In this document: positions 1 to 9,873 of the stretch, one piece after another
Layout of the letters: the number at the start of each line of letters is the position of its first letter
Position numbering within the stretch: position 1 is the first letter of the stretch
DNA from: Moraxellaceae bacterium
GTDB taxonomy: Bacteria > Pseudomonadota > Gammaproteobacteria > Pseudomonadales > Moraxellaceae
Direction: 5' to 3'
Assembly: GCA_029267635.1 (NCBI GenBank)
Contig: JAJUIK010000002.1
Location: forward strand, 1-64,000
Length of the DNA stretch: 64,000 nucleotides
The notes under the pieces: generated by a model
Seen by the model: only the letters and a program-made list of their open reading frames with translations
The model's database searches: none
What the model was told of the DNA's origin: nothing
Program-made: the position numbers and the translations under genes

Positions 1-572
1 GCGAAGATCTGTTTGTGAAAGAGCTGACCGCATATACCGACAAGTTTAACCACAGCTGGCTGAAAGAAGAGTTATATAACTCCCGTAATTTTGGCCCGGC
101 CATGCACAAGTTTGGCCAATGGCTCGGTGGTGCGTTTAACTTTATCGACCAGAACGTGTTTAAAATCCCGTTTACCCTGCATGATCTGGTGCCAGATTTC
201 AGCGCGCTAAAAACAGTCGATGCGGTAAACTTTAAACCGGACTATCCCAAAGCGGATGGCAAGCTGACCTTTGACCGTCTGTCTTCGGTATTTATCTCGA
301 ACACGGTGCATGAAGAAAACCAGCCATCGCACCTGAAACTGACCGATGCCTCGATTCCGGTGAAGGTGAATTTGCCGAAATGGGATGAGCCGGCACAGCG
401 TTACTGCCCGGCTGGGGTATACGAGATTGTGCAGGAAGAAACCGGTCCACGTTTCCAGATCAACTCGGCCAACTGTGTGCACTGCAAGACTTGTGACATC
501 AAGGATCCTTCACAGAACATCACCTGGGTAACACCGGAAGGTGGCGGTGGTCCTAATTACCCGAACATGTAA
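1..572 (+). CDS. etfD: Electron transfer flavoprotein-ubiquinone oxidoreductase, 3' part
   Basis: The reading frame is open from the left edge (codons in phase with base 3), so the gene starts outside the window; the GTG at 15 is only an internal Val codon. The visible 190 residues are the C-terminal part of ETF-QO, which passes electrons from acyl-CoA dehydrogenases via ETF to ubiquinone at the inner membrane. The 4Fe-4S ligands are visible near the end: a Cys-Pro pair, then NCVHCKTCDIKDP, followed by the family's terminal GGGGPNYPNM. The gene fits the neighbourhood, because the isovaleryl-CoA dehydrogenase at 14.3 kb needs this acceptor chain. It is convergent with prpF. Identification is firm; only completeness is unknown. 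Confidence 0.95.
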   Translation, partial: EDLFVKELTAYTDKFNHSWLKEELYNSRNFGPAMHKFGQWLGGAFNFIDQNVFKIPFTLHDLVPDFSALKTVDAVNFKPDYPKADGKLTFDRLSSVFISNTVHEENQPSHLKLTDASIPVKVNLPKWDEPAQRYCPAGVYEIVQEETGPRFQINSANCVHCKTCDIKDPSQNITWVTPEGGGGPNYPNM

Positions 573-965
573 TGTTAGGGTAATCTTGCGAATGAGGAAT
601 ATATTCCGCAAGTTCTCATATCCGAATATGTAAGAACTACGCTACCTTCGCTGTAAAAAAGCACAGCTTTTACACTTGAGGCACGGCAAAGCGTTGCTTT
701 GCTGATCGTGCCTCAGGTGGTAGCGTAGCGGATCCATAAGCCTGCAAGATGAATCATTAACGATTCTCTGACTTCGTCTCGATGCCTAGCAGCAAAATTT
801 AGTCACAGCAACTTGACTATTCTTTTTCGCTACCCTCCTTAATTTTTGCAGCTTTCGAAAAACCTTACTTTCAACTTTAATAAAATTAAAATTACAATTT
901 TTTCGGGTTTTCTACGGGTACTTTTTAAAATCAGTCGTAGCACTCCCCATCATAAAATTGATTTT
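573..965. other. Intergenic region with a cluster of nested palindromes
   Basis: This 393-base stretch lies between the convergent ends of the ETF-QO gene and prpF. Its left part (585-728) is almost entirely made of inverted repeats, listed separately. The right part (about 760-965) is AT-rich, with no open frame or recognisable motif. I see no T-run terminator after ETF-QO; the hairpins may serve that role. Confidence 0.6.
637..728. repeat. Nested palindrome able to form a three-way junction
   Basis: An outer 10-bp perfect stem, CTACGCTACC (637-646) with GGTAGCGTAG (719-728), encloses two further hairpins. The first pairs TGTAAAA (652-658) with TTTTACA (668-674). The second pairs TGAGGCACG (677-685) with CGTGCCTCA (707-715) and continues inward as GCAAAGC (686-692) with GCTTTGC (696-702) around a GTT loop. 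Just upstream are two more hairpins: CTTGCG/CGCAAG (585-590, 607-612) and GTTCTCATAT with ATATG-ta-AGAAC (612-637). The layout resembles REP/BIME-type elements. I found no second copy by eye, so repeat status is inferred. Confidence 0.7.
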
Positions 966-2135
966 TTAGCGAGTGGGAATATAAACGTTTCCTTGCATTA
1001 ATATCCGTGCACTACGGCTCATAATGGCTTTTTTGACTACCCATTGACCATTGTTCAATTCAGCTTGAGCACCGACGCGTAATGTTCCCGAAGGATGTCC
1101 AAAACGCACAGCCTCACGCTCTCCGCCACCGGCAGCTAAATTCACCAAAGTCCCCGGAATCGCTGCAGCTGTACCAATGGCGACTGCGGCTGTCCCCATC
1201 ATGGCATGGTGCAGTTTACCCATCGATAATGCACGTACCAGCAAGTCAACATCACTGTCTTTAACAGTCTTGCCACTCGATGCCGTGTAGGTTTTTGGCT
1301 TAGACACAAAGGCAATTTTTGGCGTATGCTGGCGTGCCGCTGCTTCCGAAATATCCTGAATCAAGCCCATCTGTACGGCGCCATAGGCACGGATTTTTTC
1401 AAAACGTGCCAAGGCGGCTGCATCATTATTGATATGGTCTTGCAGTTCAGTGCCTTCGTAGCCCAGATCTTCTGCATTCAGGAAAATGGTTGGGATACCG
1501 GCATTAATAAAGGTCGCCTGAAAACTCCCAATCTCCGGTACCTCAAGCTGATCGACCACATTTCCGGTGGGGAACATGGCACCACCATCAGCCGGATCTA
1601 AAAACTCGATCTGAACTTCAGCTGCAGGAAAAGTCACACCATCTAGCTCAAAATCACCAATTTCTTGAACTTGACCATTGCGCATCGGAACATGCGCAAT
1701 AATGGTTTTTTGAATGTTTTTTTGCCAGATCCGCACAGTACAAATACCATTTTCTGGAATCCGATCTGCATCGACCAAACCATTTGAAATGGCAAAGGAT
1801 CCGACAGCTGCGGTTAAATTACCGCAGTTGCCACTCCAGTCCACAAAAGGCTGATCGATCGAAACCTGACCAAACAAATAATCAACATCATGCTCCGGCT
1901 GATCACTCTTAGCAAGAATGACGGTTTTGCTGGTACTGGATGTTGCACCGCCCATACCATCAATTTGTTTTCCATAAGGATCTGGACTGCCCATCACACG
2001 CAGCAAGATTTGATCTCTTGCTGGACCTGGGACTTGGGCTTGCTCCGGTAAATCATCCAGTTTAAAGAACACGCCTTTACTGGTTCCACCACGCATGTAG
2101 GTTGCCGGAATTTTTATTTGTGGTTCATAAGACAT
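966..2135 (-). CDS. prpF: 2-methylaconitate cis-trans isomerase PrpF
   Basis: PrpF works with AcnD in the 2-methylcitrate cycle, converting the 2-methylaconitate isomer released by AcnD into the one needed for 2-methylisocitrate formation. The 389-residue protein has the family length and N-terminus (TYMRGGTSKGVFF) and the glycine-rich GNCGNLTAAVG segment near residue 100, part of the diaminopimelate-epimerase-like fold. It is the last gene of the operon, 48 bases after acnD. Presence of PrpF implies the AcnD route rather than PrpD, and no prpD is seen. Cytosolic. Confidence 0.95.
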   Translation of the reverse strand: MSYEPQIKIPATYMRGGTSKGVFFKLDDLPEQAQVPGPARDQILLRVMGSPDPYGKQIDGMGGATSSTSKTVILAKSDQPEHDVDYLFGQVSIDQPFVDWSGNCGNLTAAVGSFAISNGLVDADRIPENGICTVRIWQKNIQKTIIAHVPMRNGQVQEIGDFELDGVTFPAAEVQIEFLDPADGGAMFPTGNVVDQLEVPEIGSFQATFINAGIPTIFLNAEDLGYEGTELQDHINNDAAALARFEKIRAYGAVQMGLIQDISEAAARQHTPKIAFVSKPKTYTASSGKTVKDSDVDLLVRALSMGKLHHAMMGTAAVAIGTAAAIPGTLVNLAAGGGEREAVRFGHPSGTLRVGAQAELNNGQWVVKKAIMSRSARILMQGNVYIPTR

Positions 2136-2183
2136 TCAGTATTGTCCTCAAAATTGTTTTGCTCATTCATCACTACAGATTTC

Positions 2184-4790
2184 TTAGCTCGCTTTCGCGG
2201 CCAAAAAGTCCTGAGCAAAACGTTGTAATACCCCACCCGCTTCATAGACAGACACTTCTTCTTCAGTGTCCAAACGGCAAGTCACAGGCACTTCGAGGAT
2301 TTCTTCTTTGCCTTCCGCAGTTGCACGTTCAATCACCAGAATCAGGTCAGAACGTGGCGCAATATTGCCGATCACGCTATACAGCTCGGTACCATCCAAT
2401 TTTAAGGTATTACGGTTGACACCCGGTTTAAACTCCAGCGGTAACACACCCATACCAACCAAGTTGGTGCGGTGAATACGCTCAAAGCCTTCCGCCACAA
2501 TCGCTTCTACACCCGCCAGACGTACACCTTTCGCCGCCCAGTCACGGCTTGAGCCTTGGCCATAATCCGCACCGGCAATAATAATCAGTGGCTGCTTGCG
2601 GTTCATGTAGGTTTCAATCGCTTCCCACATGCGCATCACTTCGCCTTCTGGCTCGACACGCGCTTTTGAACCTTGCTTAACCGTACCGTCAGAACGGCGA
2701 ACCATTTCGTTAAACAGTTTCGGGTTGGCAAAAGTGGCACGTTGCGCAGTCAAGTGGTCGCCACGGTGCGTTGCGTAGGAATTGAAGTCTTCTTCCGGCA
2801 CGCCCATTTTGTGCAAGTATTCACCCGCAGCCGAGTCCATCAAAATCGCATTCGACGGCGACAAGTGATCGGTGGTGATGTTGTCACCCAAAATCGCCAG
2901 GGGACGCATATTGGTTAAGGTGCGAGGTGCAGCCAAAGCCCCTTCCCAATATGGCGGACGGCGAATATAAGTACTTTGCGGACGCCAGTTATACAGTGGA
3001 CTTTCAGCTTGTTCCACTTCGCCCAAATCAAACATTGGAATGTAAACTTTACGGAACTGTTCAGGCTTCACGGCTTCTTGAACTAAAGCATCAATTTCTG
3101 CATCAGATGGCCAGATGTCTTTGAGATAAATCGGGTTGCCGTCTTTATCGTGGCCTAACGCATCTTTCTCGATGTCAAAACGGATAGTACCGGCAATCGC
3201 ATACGCTACAACCAACGGTGGAGATGCCAGGAATGCCTGTTTTGCGTATGGATGGATACGGCCATCAAAGTTACGGTTACCGGAAAGTACCGCAGTCGCG
3301 TATAAATCACGGTCGATGATTTCTTGTTGAATCTTTGGATCCAAAGCACCGGACATCCCGTTACAGGTTGTGCAGGCATATGCCACGATACCAAAGCCCA
3401 GTTTTTCTAAATCGTGCAATACGCCAGCTTCTTCCAAGTAAAGTGCAGCGGCTTTTGAACCGGGTGCAAAGGATGATTTCACCCAAGGTTTACGGGTCAA
3501 ACCCAGCTCATTCGCCTTACGTGCCAATAAACCTGCTGCTACGGTGTTACGTGGGTTCGAAGTATTGGTACATGAAGTAATCGCTGCAATGATGATGGCA
3601 CCATCTGGCATTAAACCATCGGTACGCTGCTCAACAACACCTGCTATGCCTTTCGCTTTCAGATCGCTTGTTGATACACGTGCATGCGGGTTTGATGGGC
3701 CGGCAATGTTGCGGGTTACAGTGGACAAGTCAAAACGCAGTACACGTGGATACTCCGCTTTAGTCATGTCTGATGCCCAAAGACCAATTTCTTTGGCGTA
3801 TTGTTCAACCAATACGACTTGAGTATCTTCACGACCAGTTAGGCGCAGGTAATCAAGGGTGTTCTGGTCGATGTAGAACATCGCAGCCGTTGCACCATAC
3901 TCCGGGGTCATGTTTGAAATCGTTGCACGGTCACCAATCGACATGGTGTCTGCACCTTCACCGAAGAACTCAAGATATGCACCCACCACACGTTCTTTAC
4001 GCAAGAATTCAGTTAACGCCAGTACAATATCCGTTGCAGTAATGCCGGCTTGACGCTGCCCGACCAGCTCAACGCCAATAATGTCCGGTAAACGCATCCA
4101 GGAGGCACGGCCCAACATCACATTTTCCGCTTCCAAACCACCTACACCCACAGAAATGACACCTAAAGCATCAGTATGTGGAGTGTGTGAGTCTGTCCCC
4201 ACACAAGTGTCCGGGAAGGCAACCCCGTCACGTACTTGAATCACTGGAGACATTTTCTCCAGGTTAATCTGATGCATAATGCCGTTTCCGGCTGGAATCA
4301 CATCGACATTTTTAAAGGCTGTTTTGGTCCATTCAATAAAGTGGAAGCGGTCTTCATTACGGCGATCTTCAACTGCACGGTTTTTTTCAAAAGCATCCGG
4401 GTCAAAGCCACCATATTCCACAGCCAAAGAATGATCAACAATCAGCTGGGTTGGCACGACAGGATTGACTTGAGATGGGTCTCCGCCCTTTTCAGCAATC
4501 GCATCACGCAAACCAGCCAGATCAACTAAAGCGGTTTGACCCAAAATATCATGACATACGACACGGGCTGGATACCAAGGGAAATCCATGTCCTGACGGC
4601 GTTCAATCAGTTGTTTTAAATATTCAGTCAGATTTTCTGCATCGGCACGGCGTACCAATTGCTCGGCCAAGACTTTGGAAGTGTATGGCAGCTTTTCATA
4701 TGCACCGGGCTGAATATCTTCCACGGCTTGACGCACGTCATAATATTCAAGCTGAGTGCCTGCTAATGGTTTACGGTATTGGGTATTCAT
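2184..4790 (-). CDS. acnD: Fe/S-dependent 2-methylisocitrate dehydratase AcnD
   Basis: This aconitase-family enzyme dehydrates 2-methylcitrate in propionate catabolism. The 868 residues match AcnD length. The three 4Fe-4S ligands are visible as Cys407 (TSCTNTSNPRN) and Cys473/Cys476 (ACTTCNGMSG). The N-terminal 'swivel plus catalytic' order is normal, and the C-terminal domain carries GADYGQGSSRDWAAKG. The ATG overlaps the prpC stop (TAATG, sharing one base), so translation of the two is probably coupled. AcnD rather than AcnA is chosen because of the prpC/prpB/prpF neighbours and the start region; a general aconitase role is possible as a side activity. Confidence 0.93.
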   Translation of the reverse strand: MNTQYRKPLAGTQLEYYDVRQAVEDIQPGAYEKLPYTSKVLAEQLVRRADAENLTEYLKQLIERRQDMDFPWYPARVVCHDILGQTALVDLAGLRDAIAEKGGDPSQVNPVVPTQLIVDHSLAVEYGGFDPDAFEKNRAVEDRRNEDRFHFIEWTKTAFKNVDVIPAGNGIMHQINLEKMSPVIQVRDGVAFPDTCVGTDSHTPHTDALGVISVGVGGLEAENVMLGRASWMRLPDIIGVELVGQRQAGITATDIVLALTEFLRKERVVGAYLEFFGEGADTMSIGDRATISNMTPEYGATAAMFYIDQNTLDYLRLTGREDTQVVLVEQYAKEIGLWASDMTKAEYPRVLRFDLSTVTRNIAGPSNPHARVSTSDLKAKGIAGVVEQRTDGLMPDGAIIIAAITSCTNTSNPRNTVAAGLLARKANELGLTRKPWVKSSFAPGSKAAALYLEEAGVLHDLEKLGFGIVAYACTTCNGMSGALDPKIQQEIIDRDLYATAVLSGNRNFDGRIHPYAKQAFLASPPLVVAYAIAGTIRFDIEKDALGHDKDGNPIYLKDIWPSDAEIDALVQEAVKPEQFRKVYIPMFDLGEVEQAESPLYNWRPQSTYIRRPPYWEGALAAPRTLTNMRPLAILGDNITTDHLSPSNAILMDSAAGEYLHKMGVPEEDFNSYATHRGDHLTAQRATFANPKLFNEMVRRSDGTVKQGSKARVEPEGEVMRMWEAIETYMNRKQPLIIIAGADYGQGSSRDWAAKGVRLAGVEAIVAEGFERIHRTNLVGMGVLPLEFKPGVNRNTLKLDGTELYSVIGNIAPRSDLILVIERATAEGKEEILEVPVTCRLDTEEEVSVYEAGGVLQRFAQDFLAAKAS

Positions 4791-5947
4791 TAACCACGCT
4801 CCGCCAATGGTTTAAATTCAAGGTTTTCAGGACCGATGTAGTTCGCGCTTGGACGAATGATTTTGCCATCCTGACGTTGTTCAATGACGTGCGCTGACCA
4901 TCCTGCAGTACGCGCAATTACGAACAATGGCGTGAACATCGCCGTTGGAACGCCCATCAAGTGGTAGCTCACTGCACTGAACCAATCGAGGTTCGGGAAC
5001 ATGTTCTTCACTTCTTTCATCACTGCTTCTAAGCGTTCAGCGATTAAGTACATTTTTGTGTTCTCTTGTGCATTTGCCAAGTCACGCGCCACTTTCTTGA
5101 TCACTTCATTACGTGGATCGGCAATGGTATAGACCGGGTGACCGAAACCAATCACCACTTCTTTATTTTCGACACGTTTGCGAATGTCAGCTTCAGCTTC
5201 ATCGGCATTGTCGTAACGTTGTTGAATCACAAAGGCAACTTCATTGGCACCACCGTGTTTAGGTCCACGAAGTGCACCAATACCGCCGGTAATGGCTGAG
5301 TACATGTCAGAACCTGTACCTGCCACCACGCGTGAGGTAAAGGTAGAGGCGTTAAATTCATGCTCAGCATACAAAATCAATGAGGTATGCATGGCTTGAA
5401 CCCATTCTTCAGATGGCGCTTCACCATGAAGTAAATGCAGGAAATGCGCTGCGATGGATTCATCATTGGTTTCAACTTCAATACGGCGGCCGTTGTTGCT
5501 GAAGTGATACCAGTACAGCAGCATTGAACCTAGGCTCGCCATCAATTTATCCGCAATGTCTTTTGCACCCGCTTCGTTGTGATCTTCATGTTCTGGCGTT
5601 AAGCAGCCTAAAACTGAAACTCCGGTACGCATCACATCCATTGGGTGTGCAGACGGTGGTAACTGCTCTAGTGCAGTTTTCAATGCTGCTGGTAAACCGC
5701 GGAGTGCTTTTAATTTGGCTTTATAAGCTTTGAGTTCTGCTTTGTTCGGTAATTTGCCATGTACCAGCAAGTGAGCCACTTCTTCAAACTCGCTGCCGAT
5801 GGCAAGATCAAGAATGTCATAGCCACGGTAGTGCAAGTCGTTACCACTACGGCCTACGGTACACAGTGCGGTATTGCCTGCCACTTGTCCACTTAATGCA
5901 ACTGATTTTTTTGGCTTGAATCCTGTTGTTATTTCATTTGAACTCAT
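4790..5947 (-). CDS. prpC: 2-methylcitrate synthase
   Basis: PrpC condenses propionyl-CoA with oxaloacetate to 2-methylcitrate. It is a citrate-synthase-fold protein of 385 residues, the short PrpC/type I bacterial length rather than the about 430 of GltA. The catalytic triad reads as His231 (PKHGGANE), His270 (GFGHPVY) and Asp321 (NLDWFSA). The C-terminal [10 protein letters not shown] motif binds CoA. The gene lies 66 bases after prpB and overlaps acnD by one base. Confidence 0.95.
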   Translation of the reverse strand: MSSNEITTGFKPKKSVALSGQVAGNTALCTVGRSGNDLHYRGYDILDLAIGSEFEEVAHLLVHGKLPNKAELKAYKAKLKALRGLPAALKTALEQLPPSAHPMDVMRTGVSVLGCLTPEHEDHNEAGAKDIADKLMASLGSMLLYWYHFSNNGRRIEVETNDESIAAHFLHLLHGEAPSEEWVQAMHTSLILYAEHEFNASTFTSRVVAGTGSDMYSAITGGIGALRGPKHGGANEVAFVIQQRYDNADEAEADIRKRVENKEVVIGFGHPVYTIADPRNEVIKKVARDLANAQENTKMYLIAERLEAVMKEVKNMFPNLDWFSAVSYHLMGVPTAMFTPLFVIARTAGWSAHVIEQRQDGKIIRPSANYIGPENLEFKPLAERG

Positions 5948-6013
5948 AAGATTGTCCTTTCCTATTGATTTAAATTATTGGGTAAACACGGCGGCCTTCG
6001 CCGTGTTGACATG

Positions 6014-6898
6014 TTATTTCTTTTTGGCAAATGCATTGTCTAAGTAGTCTTCAAACGCATAATAATTAATACATTCATATAACTCTTTACGCGTTTGCAT
6101 CATATCGATCACATTCTTTTGCGTACCTTCTTTACGCAAAGTTTCATACACCGTTTCTGCCGCTTTGTTCATGGCGCGGAAAGCAGACAGTGGGTAAAGC
6201 GCGAGGCTGACATCGGCAGAGGCCAATTCTTTAGTGGTAAACAGTGGCGTAGAACCGAACTCGGTGATATTCGCCAGAATTGGAACACCCGTGGTCTGAG
6301 CAAACTGCTTATACATCGCAAGCTCGGTGATGGCTTCCGGGAAAAGCATGTCTGCACCGGCTTCAATATAGGCGCCAGCACGGTCAATCGCGGCCTGCAA
6401 GCCTTCAACCGCCAATGCATCGGTACGTGCCATAATCACAAAGCTGTCGTCAGTACGGGCATCTACTGCGGCTTTAATACGGTCAACCATTTCATCTTGA
6501 GTCACAATGGCTTTGTTTGGACGATGACCACAACGTTTGGCACCGACCTGGTCTTCAATATGCATGGCGCCTGCACCAGACTTGATTAAAGATTTCACAG
6601 TACGTGCGATGTTAAATGCTGAAGCACCAAAACCCGTGTCAGCATCAACCAATAATGGCAGATCACATACATCGGTAATCCGGCGTACATCGGTCAACAC
6701 ATCATCCAGGTTACTGATCCCTAAATCCGGTAGACCTAAAGAACCTGCTGCTACACCACCACCAGATAAGTAAATCGCTTTATAACCGGCACGCTTGGCC
6801 AAAAGTGCATGATTGGCATTGATGGTTCCCACCACTTGCAATGGTTTTTCCTGGGCCACGGCATCGCGAAATAGCTGACCTGCGGATTGATTAGACAT
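6014..6898 (-). CDS. prpB: 2-methylisocitrate lyase
   Basis: PrpB splits 2-methylisocitrate into pyruvate and succinate, the last step of the cycle. The 294-residue protein belongs to the isocitrate lyase/PEP mutase superfamily. The Mg-binding VDADTGFG segment (84-91) and the catalytic loop KRCGHRPNK (121-129) with Cys123 are intact. Length matches PrpB, not the longer AceA. It begins 3 bases downstream of the GntR regulator gene, so the regulator and enzymes form one transcript. Confidence 0.95.
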   Translation of the reverse strand: MSNQSAGQLFRDAVAQEKPLQVVGTINANHALLAKRAGYKAIYLSGGGVAAGSLGLPDLGISNLDDVLTDVRRITDVCDLPLLVDADTGFGASAFNIARTVKSLIKSGAGAMHIEDQVGAKRCGHRPNKAIVTQDEMVDRIKAAVDARTDDSFVIMARTDALAVEGLQAAIDRAGAYIEAGADMLFPEAITELAMYKQFAQTTGVPILANITEFGSTPLFTTKELASADVSLALYPLSAFRAMNKAAETVYETLRKEGTQKNVIDMMQTRKELYECINYYAFEDYLDNAFAKKK

Positions 6899-6901
6899 TG
6901 T

Positions 6902-7600
6902 TTATTCTCCTTGTGCTTGTAGCAGAGCCTGCTCAATAATTTTGTAAGACGCATTGATATGTCGAAGCATTAGCAGTTCGGCGAGTTCACCATCACCTTC
7001 TGCAATTGCATCCAAGATACGAATATGTTCATCGAACGCTTTATGCGGACGATCTGGGGTATTGGAAAACTGAATTCGGTACATACGGATGAGGTGATAC
7101 AACTCATCACAGAGCATTTTTTCTAAGGTTTTATTGCCACTGCTTTTGATAATGCAGTAATGAAAGTCGTCTTGCCCTTCTTGCAGGTAATAGCCCTTGC
7201 CTGCTTTAAAATTTTCATCTTCCGCATGCACACGCAAGACGTCACGCAGGGCCAGAATCTGCTTTTTATCAATATGCTGTGCCGCAAGCTTGCAGGCTAG
7301 ACCTTCTAGGGAAGCACGAATCTGATACAGCTCTTTAAATTGTTGCAATGACAATGAAACCACACGTGCACCCACGTGGGCGGTACGCTCAACCAGCTTT
7401 TGTCCTTCCAGACGGTGAATCGCTTCACGTAACGGGCCTCGGCTAATGCCATAGGTTCGCGCAAGCTCAGGTTCAGATATTTTGCTTCCTGCCGGAATTT
7501 GACCTAAAACGATGGCTGTCTGTATTTGTTTGAATACATGGTCGGTTAGCGTTCTACCCTGACTTTCAGATGATTCATCTTTTAAGCTTTCATCTTGCAT
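6902..7600 (-). CDS. GntR-family regulator of the prp operon
   Basis: This 232-residue regulator has an N-terminal winged helix (about 18-85; 'GSKISEPELARTYGISRGPL') and a C-terminal all-helical FCD-type effector domain, as in the FadR/VanR group. It is the first gene of the operon it most likely represses. It is not a PrpR-type sigma54 activator, which is the Enterobacteria arrangement. The effector is probably a methylcitrate-cycle intermediate, by analogy only. The start codon sits directly behind an operator-like box (7601-7612) with no clear ribosome binding site, so translation initiation may be weak or unusual. Confidence 0.85.
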   Translation of the reverse strand: MQDESLKDESSESQGRTLTDHVFKQIQTAIVLGQIPAGSKISEPELARTYGISRGPLREAIHRLEGQKLVERTAHVGARVVSLSLQQFKELYQIRASLEGLACKLAAQHIDKKQILALRDVLRVHAEDENFKAGKGYYLQEGQDDFHYCIIKSSGNKTLEKMLCDELYHLIRMYRIQFSNTPDRPHKAFDEHIRILDAIAEGDGELAELLMLRHINASYKIIEQALLQAQGE

Positions 7601-7612
7601 ATTGTTGACAAT
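7601..7612. promoter_or_regulatory. Putative GntR operator, downstream box
   Basis: ATTGTTGACAAT is a near-perfect 12-base palindrome (outer five bases on each side match). It shares the 10-mer ATTGTYGACA with the box at 7664, and lies between the predicted transcription start and the regulator's ATG. Binding by the GntR protein is inferred. Confidence 0.6.
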
Positions 7613-7630
7613 TTATAGTGATTTATCGAT

Positions 7631-7659
7631 TTTATAGCGATAAAAATTCACTTAATCAA
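7631..7659 (-). promoter_or_regulatory. Predicted sigma70 promoter of the prp operon
   Basis: Read on the minus strand, a -35 TTGATT (7654-7659) and a -10 TATAAA (7631-7636) are separated by exactly 17 bases, pointing at the GntR gene, with transcription expected to start near 7624. An inverted repeat TTATCG/CGATAA (7623-7628, 7638-7643) overlaps the -10. Confidence 0.7.
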
Positions 7660-7663
7660 TATT

Positions 7664-7675
7664 ATTGTCGACACT
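7664..7675. promoter_or_regulatory. Putative GntR operator, upstream box
   Basis: ATTGTCGACACT, with the palindromic core GTCGAC, repeats the ATTGTYGACA of the downstream box. It lies immediately upstream of the predicted -35. Two boxes bracketing the promoter suggest cooperative repression. Confidence 0.6.
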
Positions 7676-8075
7676 TAAAAATATCCTTTAGTCTAAGGTT
7701 GACTAATTATTTTTTATATTCAATAACTTATTTATTACAAAAACAGAGGTGTATGAGGTGTGGTTAACATGCGGAGAATTGGCCAAATAGGCTGAGTTAA
7801 TGGGATTTAGCCTTTATTATTACAGCAGCATCGCTTTACTTCGGGTTTAGACTTTCTCCGGTCAGGTTGCGTAAGAGGTCAAGTTGTCGCTGATTCAAGT
7901 AAAACGCCGTCGTTTGTCCTTTTTCTCATGTGTGATCCCATCCCGAATATGCAAAATACGCTGAAATGTCGGCCTAATTTTTTCATTATGAGCTAACAAT
8001 TTACCTTTATACTTGCCAGGTCAAAAATCTCATTCCAAACCGTGTCAGATCTGCTAGATAGATCGAGAAATTTTT

Positions 8076-9821
8076 ATGTCTTTTCATCAGCTTTTAAAAG
8101 TTAGTATCACTTTTACTGCATTATTTCTATCTAGCCCGATTTTTGCTGAAACTGTTCAGATTCCGAATGCGCTCACCAGTTATGACTATGACAATGAGAT
8201 TTTTCATCCGATTCAGGCCAAGAATGGCATGGTGGCGTCCGAACATGAAATCGCCAGTCGTGTGGGGCTGGACATTCTAAAACGCGGTGGTAATGCTGTT
8301 GATGCCGCTGTTGCCGTTGGATTTGCACTTGCTGTTGTCTTGCCCCATGCCGGTAATCTGGGCGGTGGCGGTTTTATGGTTTTACATGAGGCAAAATCAG
8401 GAAAAAATATTGCGCTGGATTTTCGTGAAATGGCACCGCAACGCGCAACCAAAGAGATGTATCTGGATCAAAATGGTGAAATCACTGCGGGTAAGTCTTT
8501 GTATTCGCATGAATCTATCGGAGTTCCAGGTACTGTGGCGGGCTTGGAATACGCCTTAAAGCATTGGGGAACGTTACCTTTAACTAAGGTCATTGCTCCC
8601 TCTATCCCCTTGGCAGAACAAGGGATTCCCGTGAGCCATTCTCTGGCCAAAATGCTCAATGCAGCAAAAGAAAAATTAGGCAAATGGCCAAGTTCACGCG
8701 CTATTTTTTATCAAAATGATCGACCGCTTCAGCAAGGTGACCGCTTAGTCCAAAAAGATCTGGCTCGTTCTTTAAAGCTCATTGCCAAGCATGGTAGTCC
8801 CGTGTTTTATCAAGGAAAAATTGGTGACAAAATCATTGCACAAATACAAAACAATCAAGGAATTATGCAAAAGTCGGATCTCGAATCTTATAAAGTGATA
8901 GAACGAACGCCTATTGTGGGTGATTATAGAGGTTATCAGGTCGTAACGATGCCGCCCCCAAGCTCGGGGGGTGTACATATCGTGCAAATGTTGAATATTC
9001 TGGAACATTATCCCTTGGCCGAGTTTGGGGTCAATAGTGCACAAACCATCCATTACCTGGCCGAAAGCATGAAACTGGCCTATGCCGACCGTTCTCAATA
9101 TCTGGGGGATCCAGACTTTGTTCAGGTTCCCGTGACTGGTTTAACCTCAAAAAAATATGCAGCCATGCTGGCAAAGCGCATTTCGGCAAACATGGCCCGA
9201 CCTTCAGCAGCGATCCAGCCCAACAATCCATTATCTTATGAGAGTGATCAAACCACACATTATTCTGTGGTCGATCAGTATGGCAATGCGGTATCTGTAA
9301 CCTATACGCTAAATTTCAATTTCGGCAATGGAATTGTCGCAGCCGGCACTGGCATTTTACTCAACAATGAGATGGATGATTTCTCAGCCAAGCGCGGTGT
9401 ACCGAATGCTTTTGGCCTGATTGGTGGGGAAGCCAATGCCATTGCACCCTATAAACGCCCACTTTCTTCCATGACACCGACCCTGATACTCAAAAATAAT
9501 CAGCCGTGGTTAGTCACCGGCAGCCCGGGCGGATCAAGAATCATCAGTACCGTGTTACAAACCATTCTCAATTCGATTGATTTCAAAATGAATCCGGCCG
9601 AGGCAGCGGCCACTCCCCGCATGCATCACCAATGGATGCCGGATGAAATACGCATCGAAAAAGGCATCAGTGCCGATACAGTGGCGTTATTACAGCAAAA
9701 AGGCCATAAAATCGTGCAGAAATCCACCATGGGCAGAACCCAGACCATCCAGATTCTGCCGGATGGCATTTATGGTTATTCCGATCCGCGCAATCCAGAT
9801 GGCGCTACGGTCGGGTATTAG
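8076..9821 (+). CDS. ggt: Gamma-glutamyltranspeptidase
   Basis: Ggt hydrolyses or transfers the gamma-glutamyl group of glutathione and related peptides in the periplasm. A signal peptide is clear: a hydrophobic stretch at about 8-22 ending in SPIFA-ET. The proenzyme cleaves itself before the catalytic threonine, here Thr393 in DQTTHYSVVD. The GSPGGSRI oxyanion/glycine motif lies further on. At 581 residues it has the normal full length. It stands alone between divergent and convergent neighbours, so it is probably monocistronic. Confidence 0.93.
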   Translation: MSFHQLLKVSITFTALFLSSPIFAETVQIPNALTSYDYDNEIFHPIQAKNGMVASEHEIASRVGLDILKRGGNAVDAAVAVGFALAVVLPHAGNLGGGGFMVLHEAKSGKNIALDFREMAPQRATKEMYLDQNGEITAGKSLYSHESIGVPGTVAGLEYALKHWGTLPLTKVIAPSIPLAEQGIPVSHSLAKMLNAAKEKLGKWPSSRAIFYQNDRPLQQGDRLVQKDLARSLKLIAKHGSPVFYQGKIGDKIIAQIQNNQGIMQKSDLESYKVIERTPIVGDYRGYQVVTMPPPSSGGVHIVQMLNILEHYPLAEFGVNSAQTIHYLAESMKLAYADRSQYLGDPDFVQVPVTGLTSKKYAAMLAKRISANMARPSAAIQPNNPLSYESDQTTHYSVVDQYGNAVSVTYTLNFNFGNGIVAAGTGILLNNEMDDFSAKRGVPNAFGLIGGEANAIAPYKRPLSSMTPTLILKNNQPWLVTGSPGGSRIISTVLQTILNSIDFKMNPAEAAATPRMHHQWMPDEIRIEKGISADTVALLQQKGHKIVQKSTMGRTQTIQILPDGIYGYSDPRNPDGATVGY

Positions 9822-9873
9822 TTTATAAAACCGACTGGTGGTATCTCTTCAAGGATGCTCTAAATTTACTGCA

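Larger units (their letters stand above)
7601..8075. other. Promoter region between the prp operon and ggt
   Basis: This 475-base divergent intergenic region holds the prp promoter and operators within its first 80 bases. The rest (about 7690-8075) shows no open frame and no strong hairpin. No convincing promoter for ggt could be picked by eye. Confidence 0.6.

Noticed and set aside
2184..4790. Calling this gene general aconitase acnA
   Set aside because: It is embedded between prpC and prpF and starts like AcnD; PrpF is only needed with AcnD.
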